A stretch of 64,000 nucleotides of DNA from UBA5069 sp964560495 (GTDB taxonomy: Bacteria > Chloroflexota > Anaerolineae > Caldilineales > Caldilineaceae). The notes beneath the pieces are model-generated. The model was not told where the DNA came from. It saw only the letters and a program-made list of their open reading frames with translations, and made no database searches. This document shows positions 56,601-64,000 of the stretch, piece by piece. The translations under genes and the position numbers were made by a program. Every line of letters starts with the position of its first letter. The first letter of the stretch is position 1. The stretch lies in contig CAZLMM010000024.1 in NCBI GenBank assembly GCA_964560495.1, positions 9,186 through 73,185 on the forward strand, in the 5' to 3' direction.

Positions 56601-57758
56601 ATTGCGGTTGAGGCTGCGCTCTGGATGAAGCTCCTCCACCAGCCTCTCGAAAGGCAGTTCCTGGTGTTCATAGGCTTCCAGCGCAATCCGGCGCACACGA
56701 CGCAGCAACTCACGAAAGGTAGGGTTGCCAGACAGGTCGCACGCCATGACCAACGTGTTGGCAAAGAAGCCGATGAGATTCTCGATCTCCAGATGGTTGC
56801 GGTTGGCGATGGGCGTCCCGACGGCAATGTTGGTCTGCCCTGTGTGGCGATGGAGAAAGGCGAAGAAGGCCGCCAAGAGCGTCATGTAGAGCGTTGCGCT
56901 CTCAGACTGGGCCAGGGCGCGCAGCCTGGTTGCAAGGTGTGGCGACAGTGTGAAATGGAAACGCTGACCGTGATAGCTGTAGGTTACAGGTCGAGGGTGA
57001 TCTGTAGGCAGATTCAATGGCTGGAGATCGGCGAGTTGTGTGCGCCAGTAGTCGAGCTGGCGGGTCAGCTGCTCGCCCGAGAGATACTGTCTCTGCCAGA
57101 CAGCATAATCGGCATATTGGATGGGCAGGTCGGGCAGGCTGGCCGGCTCGCCTTTGGCGAATGCATTGTAGAGCGCGCTCAGTTCGCGCAACATGACGCC
57201 CCCAGACCAGGCGTCCGACGCAATGTGATGGCCCGCAAGTATCAATATGTGCTCTTGCTCGCCAAAACGCAACAGCGTTGCACGGCGCATCATGTCGCGG
57301 GTCAAGTCGAAAGGGCGGTTTCTTTCGTTCTCGACGCGCCGTTCAATCTCGGACTGCCGGCAGTCGGCGGGCGTGTGAGCAAGGTCTTCCGTTGTCAACG
57401 GGAATTCCCCAGCCGGCTGGATCACCTGCCAGGGCTGCCCATCATGCACCTCGAAGGTCGTGCGCAGGCTTTCGTGGCGGCGTATGATTTCATCCAGGCT
57501 GCGTTTTAGCGCAGAAAAATCAAGCTGGCCGGTCAGCCGATACGCGGTCACGCCGTTGTAGGCAGTCAGTCCGGGCTGCAATTGGTCGAGAAACCAAAGA
57601 CGCTGTTGCGCATAAGAAAGAGGCGCTGGCCCGGTCGATGGTCGGGGTGTGATGGTCGATGTAAGAGAGCGTGCTCCCTGCCGGCGTTGCAGATGCAGCT
57701 CGAGCAGGCGTCGTTCGGAGGGTGAAAGTCTGGCGATGCGTTGGTCAAGGGAGCTCAT
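53565..57758 (-). CDS. NRPS termination module, C-A-T-TE (predicted Val-type adenylation)
   Basis: 1,397 residues. Condensation domain (about 45-480) with HHIASDAWS; adenylation domain (about 500-985) with YTSGSSGAPKG, FDASTFEIW, NGYGPTEN and the catalytic Lys in TANGKVNRRAL; carrier domain with the phosphopantetheine Ser1044 in DLGGHSLLAV; thioesterase (about 1110-1390). My hand-aligned specificity code is DAFWLGGTFK, close to known valine codes. The thioesterase nucleophile motif is GGYCFGG, with Cys1174 instead of Ser. It releases the product by hydrolysis or cyclisation. The start overlaps the previous stop (ATGA), and the C-terminal tail overlaps the convergent epimerase gene. Confidence 0.92.
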   Translation of the reverse strand: MSSLDQRIARLSPSERRLLELHLQRRQGARSLTSTITPRPSTGPAPLSYAQQRLWFLDQLQPGLTAYNGVTAYRLTGQLDFSALKRSLDEIIRRHESLRTTFEVHDGQPWQVIQPAGEFPLTTEDLAHTPADCRQSEIERRVENERNRPFDLTRDMMRRATLLRFGEQEHILILAGHHIASDAWSGGVMLRELSALYNAFAKGEPASLPDLPIQYADYAVWQRQYLSGEQLTRQLDYWRTQLADLQPLNLPTDHPRPVTYSYHGQRFHFTLSPHLATRLRALAQSESATLYMTLLAAFFAFLHRHTGQTNIAVGTPIANRNHLEIENLIGFFANTLVMACDLSGNPTFRELLRRVRRIALEAYEHQELPFERLVEELHPERSLNRNPLFQIVFQLLSGIERNPALLGLQIERLSIRSTSTHFDLELNLYETDNALSGALVYCTALFDNATAEALIGRWQILLERIVDDPDQAISTLLLLTEAEQHRLLVEWNDTRAPYPRDRCLHQLFEDQAERTPQATALLYADQVISYGNLNLQANRVACHLRRFGVGPGVKVGLFMHRSPILYISMLAILKAGGAYLPLDPALPASRLTFIQTDAQARLVLTLSDIATLLPPTSAQVLCVDALTSAVMDDTDGVNLPCVNTPDDLIYVMYTSGSSGAPKGVEIQHQAVSRLVFGAQYADVGPHQTFLQLAPLSFDASTFEIWCALVHGARLVIAPEGLHDHFELAKLISRHRVSVLWLTARFFDNIIEHHPQALAGVQCLLTGGAALSPRHVRKAQAELPGARLVNGYGPTENTTFTCCHVIPQDFPHAAASVPIGRPVENTQVYVLDAHMQLTPIGMIGELYSGGAGLARGYLRRPGLTAERFLPDPFTPGQRIYRTGDLARWRWDGALEFIGRVDDQVKVRGYRVEPGEIEATLALHPNVSACAVVARPDATGDMRLVAYFTSARPSAPTSSDLRNFLRASLPDYMTPAVYIQLESLPLTANGKVNRRALPLPDAERSTAAVSAPTTPVEEKLAALWAEVLGLPSVSIHESFFDLGGHSLLAVRLFARIEDEFGVRLPLALLFRSQTIAELAPHLAQPDAPQEWPTLVAIQTSGVRPPFFCVHGFGGGVVGYVDLARLLGPDQPFYGLQAAGLDGNEAPDLRVEDMATRYIAAMRSVQPHGPYRMGGYCFGGVVAFEMARQLEAQGEQAALVAIMEGYAPGARRRSARRLDAQRLLAIWRNLPYWLEDYWRLGAQEIVWRAQRKMHRWRWRLIHGAQKATPVDIRDVLADDAVFVPDHQRRLMEIHLAAIRAYRPQPYRGTVTFFAARGRTITSALTGSLDPQRGWGALALGGVTVHTVEGGHRNIHLPPNVASLAAALGDSLEKSYQPEFHASQSSMLAPSEKAGRKPASR

Positions 57759-60700
57759 AGCAGGAATTCCTCTCGCTCCGGCGCGTTTTGCCCACCTCCG
57801 CTGAGCTGGGTCAGCAGGAGATCCTCCACCTTTTCTGAAAGCCCCATGATGGTGGGCGATTCGAAGATAGAACGGAGAGGCAATTCAACCTCGAACGCTG
57901 CGCGGATGCGAGCAATCACACGCGTCGCCATGAGCGAGTGACCTCCCAGGCGAAAAAAGTTTTCATCGACGCCGATGCGCTCCATCTTCAAGATATCGCG
58001 CCAGATGGCTGCAATTTCTTCTTCCACCGGCGTGGCTGGCTCGACGAAGAGCGATCTGCTGAAATGATGTGCATCCGGCCGCGGCAACTGCTGACGGTTG
58101 AGTTTGCCGTGGGCTGTGCGCGGCAATTCATTCAGCGCCACATACGCGACGGGGATCATGTATTCTGGCAGCCGTTCTTTCAGGAAAGGTCGTAGGAACG
58201 CTCCTGGATCGGCAGCTCGAACTTCCCGTTCGTTCAGAACCACATAGGCCGCCAACTGGCGTTCGTCGCCGCTTGCTGTGAATGGATTGACGGCAGCCAT
58301 GCGCACCGCAGGATGGCGCGCCAGTTCCGCTTCGATCTCGCCCAGCTCGATGCGAAAGCCGCGTATCTTCACCTGGTCGTCGAGGCGGCCCAGGAATTCG
58401 ACGCTGCCATCGCGCAGGTAGCGCGCCCGGTCGCCGGTGCGATAGAGCCGACCAGATCCAAACGGATTCGGGATGAAGCGTTCAGCAGTCAGCCCCGGCT
58501 GGCAAAGATAACCTCGTCCCACATTTTCGCCGCCGATGAACAGCTCGCCTGCGACGCCAACAGGCGCGGGTTGGAAGAGGCGGTCGAGGATGTAGACCTG
58601 GGTGTTGGTCAGGGGTCGTCCCAGGGGCGTCATGATCGGCGGGGTATGGGAATCGCAGCCCTGAAAAAGGTGGGTGAGCACGCCCACGGTTGTCTCAGTC
58701 GGGCCGTAGTGGTTGTAGACTCGACAGCCCTCGGGCGCGGCTGCTCGCAGCGATTCCACCCATTGCCACTGGGATGGCTCGCCGCCCAGGATCAACCGCC
58801 GGCGCGGCATGAGCCTGGCAGGATCGGCGTCGGCGCACAAAGAGGCCAGGTGCGACGGGGCGATCTTCAGACAGTCGATGGCGTGCTCGTGGAAGTAATC
58901 GCTCAACGCCGCCCCGTCCAACGCCTGTTCTTGGGACAGCAGATGGAGCGATCCACCACTGACCAGAGGTGGAAAGAGCATGGTCAGGCAAGAATCGACA
59001 GTCAAGGGTTGCACCATGGCGCAGCTGCTGGCCGGCGGGACAAGCTCCTCCAGCATGGCCGCTACATAATTCATGATCTGGCGATGTTCGATCATGACCC
59101 CTTTGGGCTTTCCCGTCGAGCCGGACGTGAAGAGGATGTAGGCAAGTTGCCCGGGGGCGATGGACAGATTGGGGTTTTGCGTCTCTTCCGGGGCAAGCCC
59201 AGACGGTTGTGCGTCGATAGCGAGGATTTGTCTGGGCGTGTGCGAAAAATGGGAAGCCAACGCCGCATGGGTGATGACCATTCTCGCCTCAAGCTCGTCG
59301 CACATCATGCGCAGGCGTTCGGGCGGATGGGTTGGTTCGAGCGGCGCATAGGCGTAGCCGGCCTTGAGGATCGCCAGAACGCCGACCGTCATTTCGCAGG
59401 ATCGTTCGACGCAAAGCGCAATCGGCGCTGCTGGTGGAAGGTGGGCAGCGATGAGGGCGTGCGCCAGTCGGTTGGCCCGCTCGTTGAGCTGACGATATGT
59501 GAGCCGATGCTCGCCGCTGATGACCGCCGTCCTTTCGGGGGTGCGGCGAACCTGTTCCTCGAAGGCCTGATGGAGACAGCCAGGCGCAATCTCACGGGTC
59601 GTTGCATTCCAATCGACCAGCAAACGCCGTTGCTCGTCGGGGCTGAGCAGTTCCAACTCGTCGATAGATCGTGCGGGATTGGCCGTGATGCTCGTCAGCA
59701 GCGTTTCGTAAGCGGCGATGAAGCGGCGGATCGTCGCAGCGTCGAACAGGTCGGTGCGATAGATGCAAACCCCTTGCAGCCGCTCGCCCGACTCGCGCAG
59801 GATCATGTGCAGGTCAAAGTGAACATTTTGCGAAGGAAGAGCCAGTGGTGTGACGTGCAACTTGGGGAGCCTGACTTCGGTGCGCGGCGCATTCTGCACG
59901 GAAAAGATCGCCTGCACCAGGGGACTATAGGCCAGGTTGCGCTCGACCTGGAGCTCTTCTACCATGCGTTCGAAGGGCAAGTCCTGATGATCGATGGCTT
60001 CAAGGACAAGCTGGCGCACCTGTTGCAGTACATCCAAAAAGGATGGGTTGCCAGCCAGGTCTGCGCGCAAGGGCAGCGTGTTGACGAAGAAGCCGATCAG
60101 CGACTCCAGCTCCGACAAAGGGCGATTGGCCACCGGCGCGCCCACAAGAATATCGCTGCTGCCAGTGAAGCGATAAAGCAAGGTCTGAAAGGCAGCCAAC
60201 AGGGTCATGAAAAGCGTTGCATTTGCCTTTTTGTTCAGAGAACGCAGCCCATGGGCCAACTCTGGAGCAAGAAAGAACTGAATGCGTTCACCCCGATATG
60301 CCATATTGGCTGGACGTGGGAAATCGGTGGGCATCTGCCAAAGCGAGGGAACGCCATTCAATCGTTCTTTCCAGTAATCGAGCAGGCGTTTGAGCGTTTT
60401 ATCCTGCAGGCGCTCACGCTGCCAGGCGGCGTAATCGGGGTATTGGACAGGCAGCTCAGGCAATGTGACCTGGCTGCCCTGGGAAAATGCAGCATAGAGC
60501 GTCATCAACTCTCGCCAGAAGATACTGCCCGACCACGCATCGCTGGAGATGTGATGGTGGCCAAGGAGCAGCACATGATCTTCTTCTCCAAAACACAACA
60601 ACGAAGCGCGTCGCGTCAGATCCTGCGTCAGGTCGAAGGGGCGCTCGGTCTCTTCGTCAGCGCATCGCCGCGTCGCAGTCTCCTGGTCATGGGGAGATAG

Positions 60701-61081
60701 ATGCGTGAGGTCGATGCGCGTCAACGGCAGCGGGCGCGGCGGGTTGACGATCTGTACAGGCGCGCCGTTGCGCACCGCGAATGTTGTCCGCAGACTCTCG
60801 TGGCGTCGCACAATTTCGTCCAGACTGCGTTGCAGGGCATCCACATCGAGCTGCCCTTCAAGGCGATAGGCGCTGCACTCGTTGTATGCGGTCAAACCAG
60901 GGTGCAACTGATCCAGAAACCAAAGGCGCTCCTGCGCAAAGGAGAGAGGCGCGGCGTCTGTGTTCTTGCGTCGGGGAATGGTCGCCGAACCGATGGTTGC
61001 CAGGCGCTCCAGCAAGCGCGTTTCCAGACGGGCGCGCTGGTCGGGAGAAAGATTGGCGATGCGCTGTTTGAGATCATTCAT
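57755..61081 (-). CDS. NRPS elongation module, C-A-T (predicted Asp-like adenylation)
   Basis: 1,108 residues. Condensation domain with GHHHISSDAWS (about residues 45-470); adenylation domain with FTSGSTGKPKGVMIEH, VDSCLTMLFPPLVSGG, LILGGEPS, NHYGPTETTVG and Lys in TAHGKLNRQQL; carrier domain with FFRLGGHSLMATRV. My hand-aligned code is DSTKIGHVGK. Lys and His at the third-block positions resemble aspartate-activating domains (DLTKVGHIGK type). The domain order and coupled stop make it the second module, receiving the starter from the 61151-63046 protein. Confidence 0.92.
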   Translation of the reverse strand: MNDLKQRIANLSPDQRARLETRLLERLATIGSATIPRRKNTDAAPLSFAQERLWFLDQLHPGLTAYNECSAYRLEGQLDVDALQRSLDEIVRRHESLRTTFAVRNGAPVQIVNPPRPLPLTRIDLTHLSPHDQETATRRCADEETERPFDLTQDLTRRASLLCFGEEDHVLLLGHHHISSDAWSGSIFWRELMTLYAAFSQGSQVTLPELPVQYPDYAAWQRERLQDKTLKRLLDYWKERLNGVPSLWQMPTDFPRPANMAYRGERIQFFLAPELAHGLRSLNKKANATLFMTLLAAFQTLLYRFTGSSDILVGAPVANRPLSELESLIGFFVNTLPLRADLAGNPSFLDVLQQVRQLVLEAIDHQDLPFERMVEELQVERNLAYSPLVQAIFSVQNAPRTEVRLPKLHVTPLALPSQNVHFDLHMILRESGERLQGVCIYRTDLFDAATIRRFIAAYETLLTSITANPARSIDELELLSPDEQRRLLVDWNATTREIAPGCLHQAFEEQVRRTPERTAVISGEHRLTYRQLNERANRLAHALIAAHLPPAAPIALCVERSCEMTVGVLAILKAGYAYAPLEPTHPPERLRMMCDELEARMVITHAALASHFSHTPRQILAIDAQPSGLAPEETQNPNLSIAPGQLAYILFTSGSTGKPKGVMIEHRQIMNYVAAMLEELVPPASSCAMVQPLTVDSCLTMLFPPLVSGGSLHLLSQEQALDGAALSDYFHEHAIDCLKIAPSHLASLCADADPARLMPRRRLILGGEPSQWQWVESLRAAAPEGCRVYNHYGPTETTVGVLTHLFQGCDSHTPPIMTPLGRPLTNTQVYILDRLFQPAPVGVAGELFIGGENVGRGYLCQPGLTAERFIPNPFGSGRLYRTGDRARYLRDGSVEFLGRLDDQVKIRGFRIELGEIEAELARHPAVRMAAVNPFTASGDERQLAAYVVLNEREVRAADPGAFLRPFLKERLPEYMIPVAYVALNELPRTAHGKLNRQQLPRPDAHHFSRSLFVEPATPVEEEIAAIWRDILKMERIGVDENFFRLGGHSLMATRVIARIRAAFEVELPLRSIFESPTIMGLSEKVEDLLLTQLSGGGQNAPEREEFLL

Positions 61082-61150
61082 GATCGGTTATCTTCCAGCT
61101 CACTTAGCATCTCCGCCAGATCATCCGCAGAGACCTGGGCAATCAGTCCT
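61078..61150 (-). other. Shifted-frame extension of the loading-module gene (apparent +1 frameshift)
   Basis: After the TAG at 61151 the +1 frame stays open and reads GLIAQVSADDLAEMLSELED. This is the acidic helical tail typical of NRPS subunit C-termini. Its own stop is TGA at 61080-61078, which overlaps the next ATG as ATGA, exactly like the other junctions of this operon. This suggests that the ancestral gene continued to here. Confidence 0.55.
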
Positions 61151-63046
61151 CTACACTGGGGTGGAATGATGAGCCTCGACGCTGGCGAGCAGCTGTTCAA
61201 GCTCATCCGCGTCGAGATGCGCCGCCTCTTGCTGGGTGATGGCTAACGCCATATCCGCCACGGTGGGCGATGCAAAGAGCGCACTCAATGGGATTTCGAC
61301 CTGACAAGTGTCCATGACCCGACTGACGATGCGCGCGACCTGCAACGAATGACCACCCAGATCGAGGAAGTTGTCACAGACGCCGACGCGCTCCAGACCG
61401 AGCACTTCGGCCCAGATGGCGGCCACCTTTTCTTCGATGGGCGTGCGCGGGGCGATATACGCTGTATCGACGGCAGGACGGGCGCTGGATGGCGGCGGCA
61501 ATGCCCGCCGGTCGATCTTGCCGTTGGTCATCAGCGGCAACCGCTCCATCACAATGAACGCGGCGGGAATCATGTAGGCGGGCAGCCGGCCTGCCAGCTC
61601 ACGGCGCAACTCGGACAGGCTGAAGCGATCCACCGTCGTGGGCGCGACATAAGCTATCAGGCGCGCCTCTCTCTCGCTGCGGGCGTCGGCGATCACCAAG
61701 GCCTGACGCACAGAAGGCAGTTGCTCCAGATTCGCCTCCACCTCGCCCAATTCGACGCGGTAGCCGCGGATTTTCACCTGAAAATCTCTGCGACCGGCCA
61801 GCTCCAACAGGCCATCGGGACGCCAACGCGCCAGGTCACCCAGGCGATAGAAGCGCCGGCCCGAGTCAGGATCAACGAAGAATTTGGCGGCGGTCAGTTC
61901 TGGGTCGCGCCAATAGCCCGGCGTGAGGGCAGGCGAGCTGACCATCATCTCCCCCACCTCACCAGGCGGTGCAGGCTGACCGGACCCATCAAGCAGGCGG
62001 ATCTCAACGTTGGGCAATGGACGACCCACGGGTACGATCTCGCCGTCGGGTATCCAGCCGCGTTCCATGGTGAGCATGGTCATGACGCCTGCCTCGGTGG
62101 ACGCCAGAGAATGACCGATCTGCGCGCCGTCGGGCAGGTGACGCCAGAGCCGCTCCACATCGCTGCGTTGGAGCCGGTCTGACGGGCGGACATAACGCAG
62201 CGTGGGGAATTTGACCGCGGCGGAAAGGCTGTCGAGGAGCTGACGCAGCACGGGCGCATGAAGATGCAACCGCGTGACGCCATGTTCATGAATCCAAGCG
62301 GCCAGTCCGGTTGGCCCATCGCGCCGCAGATCATAGAGACAGAGCAATGCGCCGCTAAGGAGCGCAGCGAACGAGTCGGAAACCGAAGCGCCAAAGCTGG
62401 ACGAATAGAGCATGGAGACGACGTCGCTGCTTTGCGTCGGCCAGATCGCTGCGCGCTCGGCCATCAGCGTGAGCGTCCCGACATGGGTGCGCATGACGCC
62501 TTTGGGCGCGCCGGTGGTGCCAGATGTGAAGAAGATGGCGGCCAGGTCGTCGGGCGCAATGGCGACCTGGGGAGAAGCGACCGGCGTCGTCGGCGCGATA
62601 GCATCCACATTGACAACGTTGCGGCGGTCAGCGGCCAGGCGACGGGCTTGCTCCCAGTTCGCTGAATCCGTCACGATCAGTTTGCTTTGCAGGCTGTCCA
62701 GGATCAGCCCGGCGCGCTCTGGCGGAAAGGTAGGATCGAGCGCAGAATAGGCGCATCCCGCTTTGAGCACGCCCAAGATCGCAGCGATCTGTTCGATGGT
62801 GTGGCCGAAGAAGACAACAACCGGCGCTTCGCCGCTGTGGGGCGAAGCCAACACTGCATGGGCGATGCGATTCGCCGCTGCATCCAACCCGGCGTAGGTG
62901 ACGCGCGTTTCGTCATGGACGATGGCCGTGGCGGAACCATGGCGCTGCACGACATGCTCGAAGGCCTGAACGAGTGTGGCAAACGCTGGGAACGGCGCGC
63001 TGGAAGGGGCTGGAACAGCATGAGGGAGTGGTTCAGTGGTCTGCAT
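61151..63046 (-). CDS. NRPS loading module, A-T, with atypical adenylation domain
   Basis: 631 residues from the ATG at 63046 (GGAG upstream; a TTG at 63058 is in frame). The adenylation domain (about 30-515) has FFTSGTTGAPKGVMRTH and Lys in MTNGKIDRRAL. Its substrate pocket is unusual: FGASVSDSF replaces FDxS, so the Asp that binds the alpha-amino group is Gly, and GHSLASTEAG replaces the usual YGPTE. It probably activates a carboxylic acid without an alpha-amino group. The carrier Ser is in DLGGHSLQVAR. No condensation domain precedes it, so it starts the assembly line. It overlaps the methyltransferase gene by 14 bases. Confidence 0.88.
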   Translation of the reverse strand: MQTTEPLPHAVPAPSSAPFPAFATLVQAFEHVVQRHGSATAIVHDETRVTYAGLDAAANRIAHAVLASPHSGEAPVVVFFGHTIEQIAAILGVLKAGCAYSALDPTFPPERAGLILDSLQSKLIVTDSANWEQARRLAADRRNVVNVDAIAPTTPVASPQVAIAPDDLAAIFFTSGTTGAPKGVMRTHVGTLTLMAERAAIWPTQSSDVVSMLYSSSFGASVSDSFAALLSGALLCLYDLRRDGPTGLAAWIHEHGVTRLHLHAPVLRQLLDSLSAAVKFPTLRYVRPSDRLQRSDVERLWRHLPDGAQIGHSLASTEAGVMTMLTMERGWIPDGEIVPVGRPLPNVEIRLLDGSGQPAPPGEVGEMMVSSPALTPGYWRDPELTAAKFFVDPDSGRRFYRLGDLARWRPDGLLELAGRRDFQVKIRGYRVELGEVEANLEQLPSVRQALVIADARSEREARLIAYVAPTTVDRFSLSELRRELAGRLPAYMIPAAFIVMERLPLMTNGKIDRRALPPPSSARPAVDTAYIAPRTPIEEKVAAIWAEVLGLERVGVCDNFLDLGGHSLQVARIVSRVMDTCQVEIPLSALFASPTVADMALAITQQEAAHLDADELEQLLASVEAHHSTPV

Positions 63047-63794
63047 GGAGAACTCCAATCGTCATCTCCGTCGCCACAGGGACGCTGAGCATCCCATCAC
63101 TGGCGAAGCGGTCGAAGAGAGCATGGGCCGCCTCGACGAAGGAAGGGTAGGCTGGGTGGTCGGGGTTGGGCGCATGAGAGAATGAAAGCAGCCGTCCCAG
63201 AAACTGCTCCCAGTTTTCCACCCGCACGCCGGGGACGCTCACCTCCTGGAAGTGAGCGCCGCCGTAGAGGAAGGCCTTGTCCACCACCCCGCGCGTGAAC
63301 TTGTTGTCTCGCATCTCCCAACCGTATTCTGGCCTCTGCAAAGTGCGTGTCGCATCGCTCAGTTCGGCGTCGGCGGTGGTCACGCCGAACAACCCCAGCC
63401 AGCCGCCTGGCCGCACGATGCGCAGAAATTCCCGTCGCGTCGAGGCTAGGGGAAACCAGTGGATCGCCCGCCCGGCCGTGATGAGCGCAACGCTGGCGGC
63501 GCGCAAACCCGTGTCATCCGCCAGGCCATCGACGCTGACAAAGTTGGGGTAACTTCCCAGGCGACTCTCGGCGATGCGGCGCATCTTGGCGTTTGGCTCC
63601 ACGGCCATCACCCGCAGGCCCGCCTCCAGAAGGTGGCGGGTCAGCGCGCCGGTACCTGCGCCTACATCGGCTGCCGCGTCGCCTGCGACCAATCCTGTGA
63701 TTTTCATCAGCGCGTCGATCACCGTCGGCTCATAATCCCAGCGATGGGCAGCGTAGAAATCAGTTTTTGCAGTAAATCGCTCGACTGTGTTCAT
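63033..63794 (-). CDS. SAM-dependent methyltransferase (class I)
   Basis: A 253-residue Rossmann methyltransferase. SAM motif I is AADVGAGTGALTRHL, an acidic residue closes strand 2 (VMAVEPNAKM), and SVALITAGRAIHWF and FLRIVRPGGWLGLF match motifs of the UbiE/Methyltransf_11 group. The N-terminal FYAAHRWDYEP is typical of small-molecule methyltransferases. It is sandwiched by overlaps between the upstream binding-protein gene (ATGA) and the NRPS loading gene, so it probably methylates the peptide, its starter unit or a precursor. Confidence 0.88.
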   Translation of the reverse strand: MNTVERFTAKTDFYAAHRWDYEPTVIDALMKITGLVAGDAAADVGAGTGALTRHLLEAGLRVMAVEPNAKMRRIAESRLGSYPNFVSVDGLADDTGLRAASVALITAGRAIHWFPLASTRREFLRIVRPGGWLGLFGVTTADAELSDATRTLQRPEYGWEMRDNKFTRGVVDKAFLYGGAHFQEVSVPGVRVENWEQFLGRLLSFSHAPNPDHPAYPSFVEAAHALFDRFASDGMLSVPVATEMTIGVLHADH

Positions 63795-64000
63795 GGCGAA
63801 GATTGATTGTACACGCCGTCGATAAATCCGCTCTTGTCGAGCTCTTGGACGATAGTGGCGTCGATGATGTCCCCTGCGACCAGTTCGCGCGCGGTCGGAT
63901 TCTCTTGCCGGGCTGCGTCGATGAGCGCCTGGACGCCGGCTTCGGTCACGTATGGTTTGTCGTTCAGGTACTGATGGAAAAAGCGCTCATAGGCAAAGTC
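63791..64000 (-). CDS. C-terminal end of an NMT1/SsuA-like ABC substrate-binding protein (partial)
   Basis: Only the last 69 residues are in the window, ending at TGA 63793-63791, which overlaps the methyltransferase ATG. The tail FFHQYLNDKPYVTEAGVQAL and VQELDKSGFIDGVYN is the typical C-terminus of nitrate/sulfonate/thiamine-precursor-type binding proteins. Its coupling to the NRPS operon suggests that an uptake function, or a co-opted binding protein, belongs to that operon. The rest of the gene is outside. Confidence 0.72.
   Translation of the reverse strand, partial: DFAYERFFHQYLNDKPYVTEAGVQALIDAARQENPTARELVAGDIIDATIVQELDKSGFIDGVYNQSSP

Noticed and set aside
58313..60700. 795-codon open frame on the plus strand
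   Set aside because: Antisense to the NRPS C-A-T gene; low-complexity Arg/Gln/His-rich translation with no family motif. Long antisense frames are normal in this GC-rich sequence.

Overview
The window is high-GC bacterial chromosome. It has no tRNA, rRNA, phage genes, transposase or CRISPR array that I can see. A Chloroflexota-like (Anaerolineae/Caldilineae-type) host fits the Ala/Pro-rich lipoprotein solute-binding proteins, the bacterial alpha-2-macroglobulin, the many peptide-importer and peptidase paralogues and the dense intergenic palindromes. This is an inference from style; no marker gene in the window settles it.

Layout. (1) 1-15 kb, mostly housekeeping: the N-terminal 1,093 codons of an exported alpha-2-macroglobulin (minus strand), a LolD/MacB-type ABC ATPase with a two-repeat FtsX permease, a PLP aminotransferase with an MDR reductase, a long-form transaldolase, and a FadN-like/FadA-like beta-oxidation pair closed by a clear terminator. 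(2) 15-25 kb: a minus-strand peptide-type importer (binding protein, two permeases, an Ldh-type oxidoreductase, no ATPases). Facing it on the plus strand are three peptidase-family genes (M14, creatinase-like M24, M20). (3) 25.3-36.0 kb: an 11-gene minus-strand operon starting with a GntR/FCD regulator. It carries a 2-hydroxyacid dehydrogenase, two DUF4438-like proteins, an SDR, a VOC protein, an aminotransferase lacking its PLP lysine, a normal aminotransferase, an AstE/AspA-type deacylase, an M20 hydrolase and a hydantoinase/allantoinase-like enzyme. (4) 36.3-53.6 kb: a divergent plus-strand run of 15 genes with a complete Dpp/Opp-type importer, an isochorismatase-fold hydrolase, two aminotransferases, an M20 dipeptidase, a degenerate M24 protein, a TIM-barrel-like unknown, a 2-hydroxyacid dehydrogenase, an amidohydrolase, a Gfo/Idh oxidoreductase and a sugar-type epimerase. 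(5) 53.6-64 kb: a minus-strand NRPS operon (loading A-T; C-A-T; C-A-T-TE) with a methyltransferase and the end of an NMT1-like binding protein.

The main point is that regions 2-4 look like one regulated catabolic system. Two copies of a palindromic operator share 22 identical bases. One lies between the GntR operon and the 36-kb importer operon, the other upstream of the 20-kb importer. At both sites the operator overlaps the -35 box of a minus-strand TTGACA-17-TATCAT promoter. The two arms duplicate the same protein families, and both importers have a long stem-loop between the binding-protein gene and the first permease gene. The enzyme mix (importer, ring-opening amidohydrolases, N-acyl/N-carbamoyl hydrolases, creatinase-type proteins, transaminases, 2-hydroxyacid dehydrogenases) points to uptake and breakdown of a modified or cyclised amino-acid compound. 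The substrate is not deducible from sequence. The NRPS operon is the second item of interest: its loading domain lacks the amino-group-binding Asp, its thioesterase has a Cys nucleophile, and there is an apparent +1 frameshift at the end of the loading-module gene.
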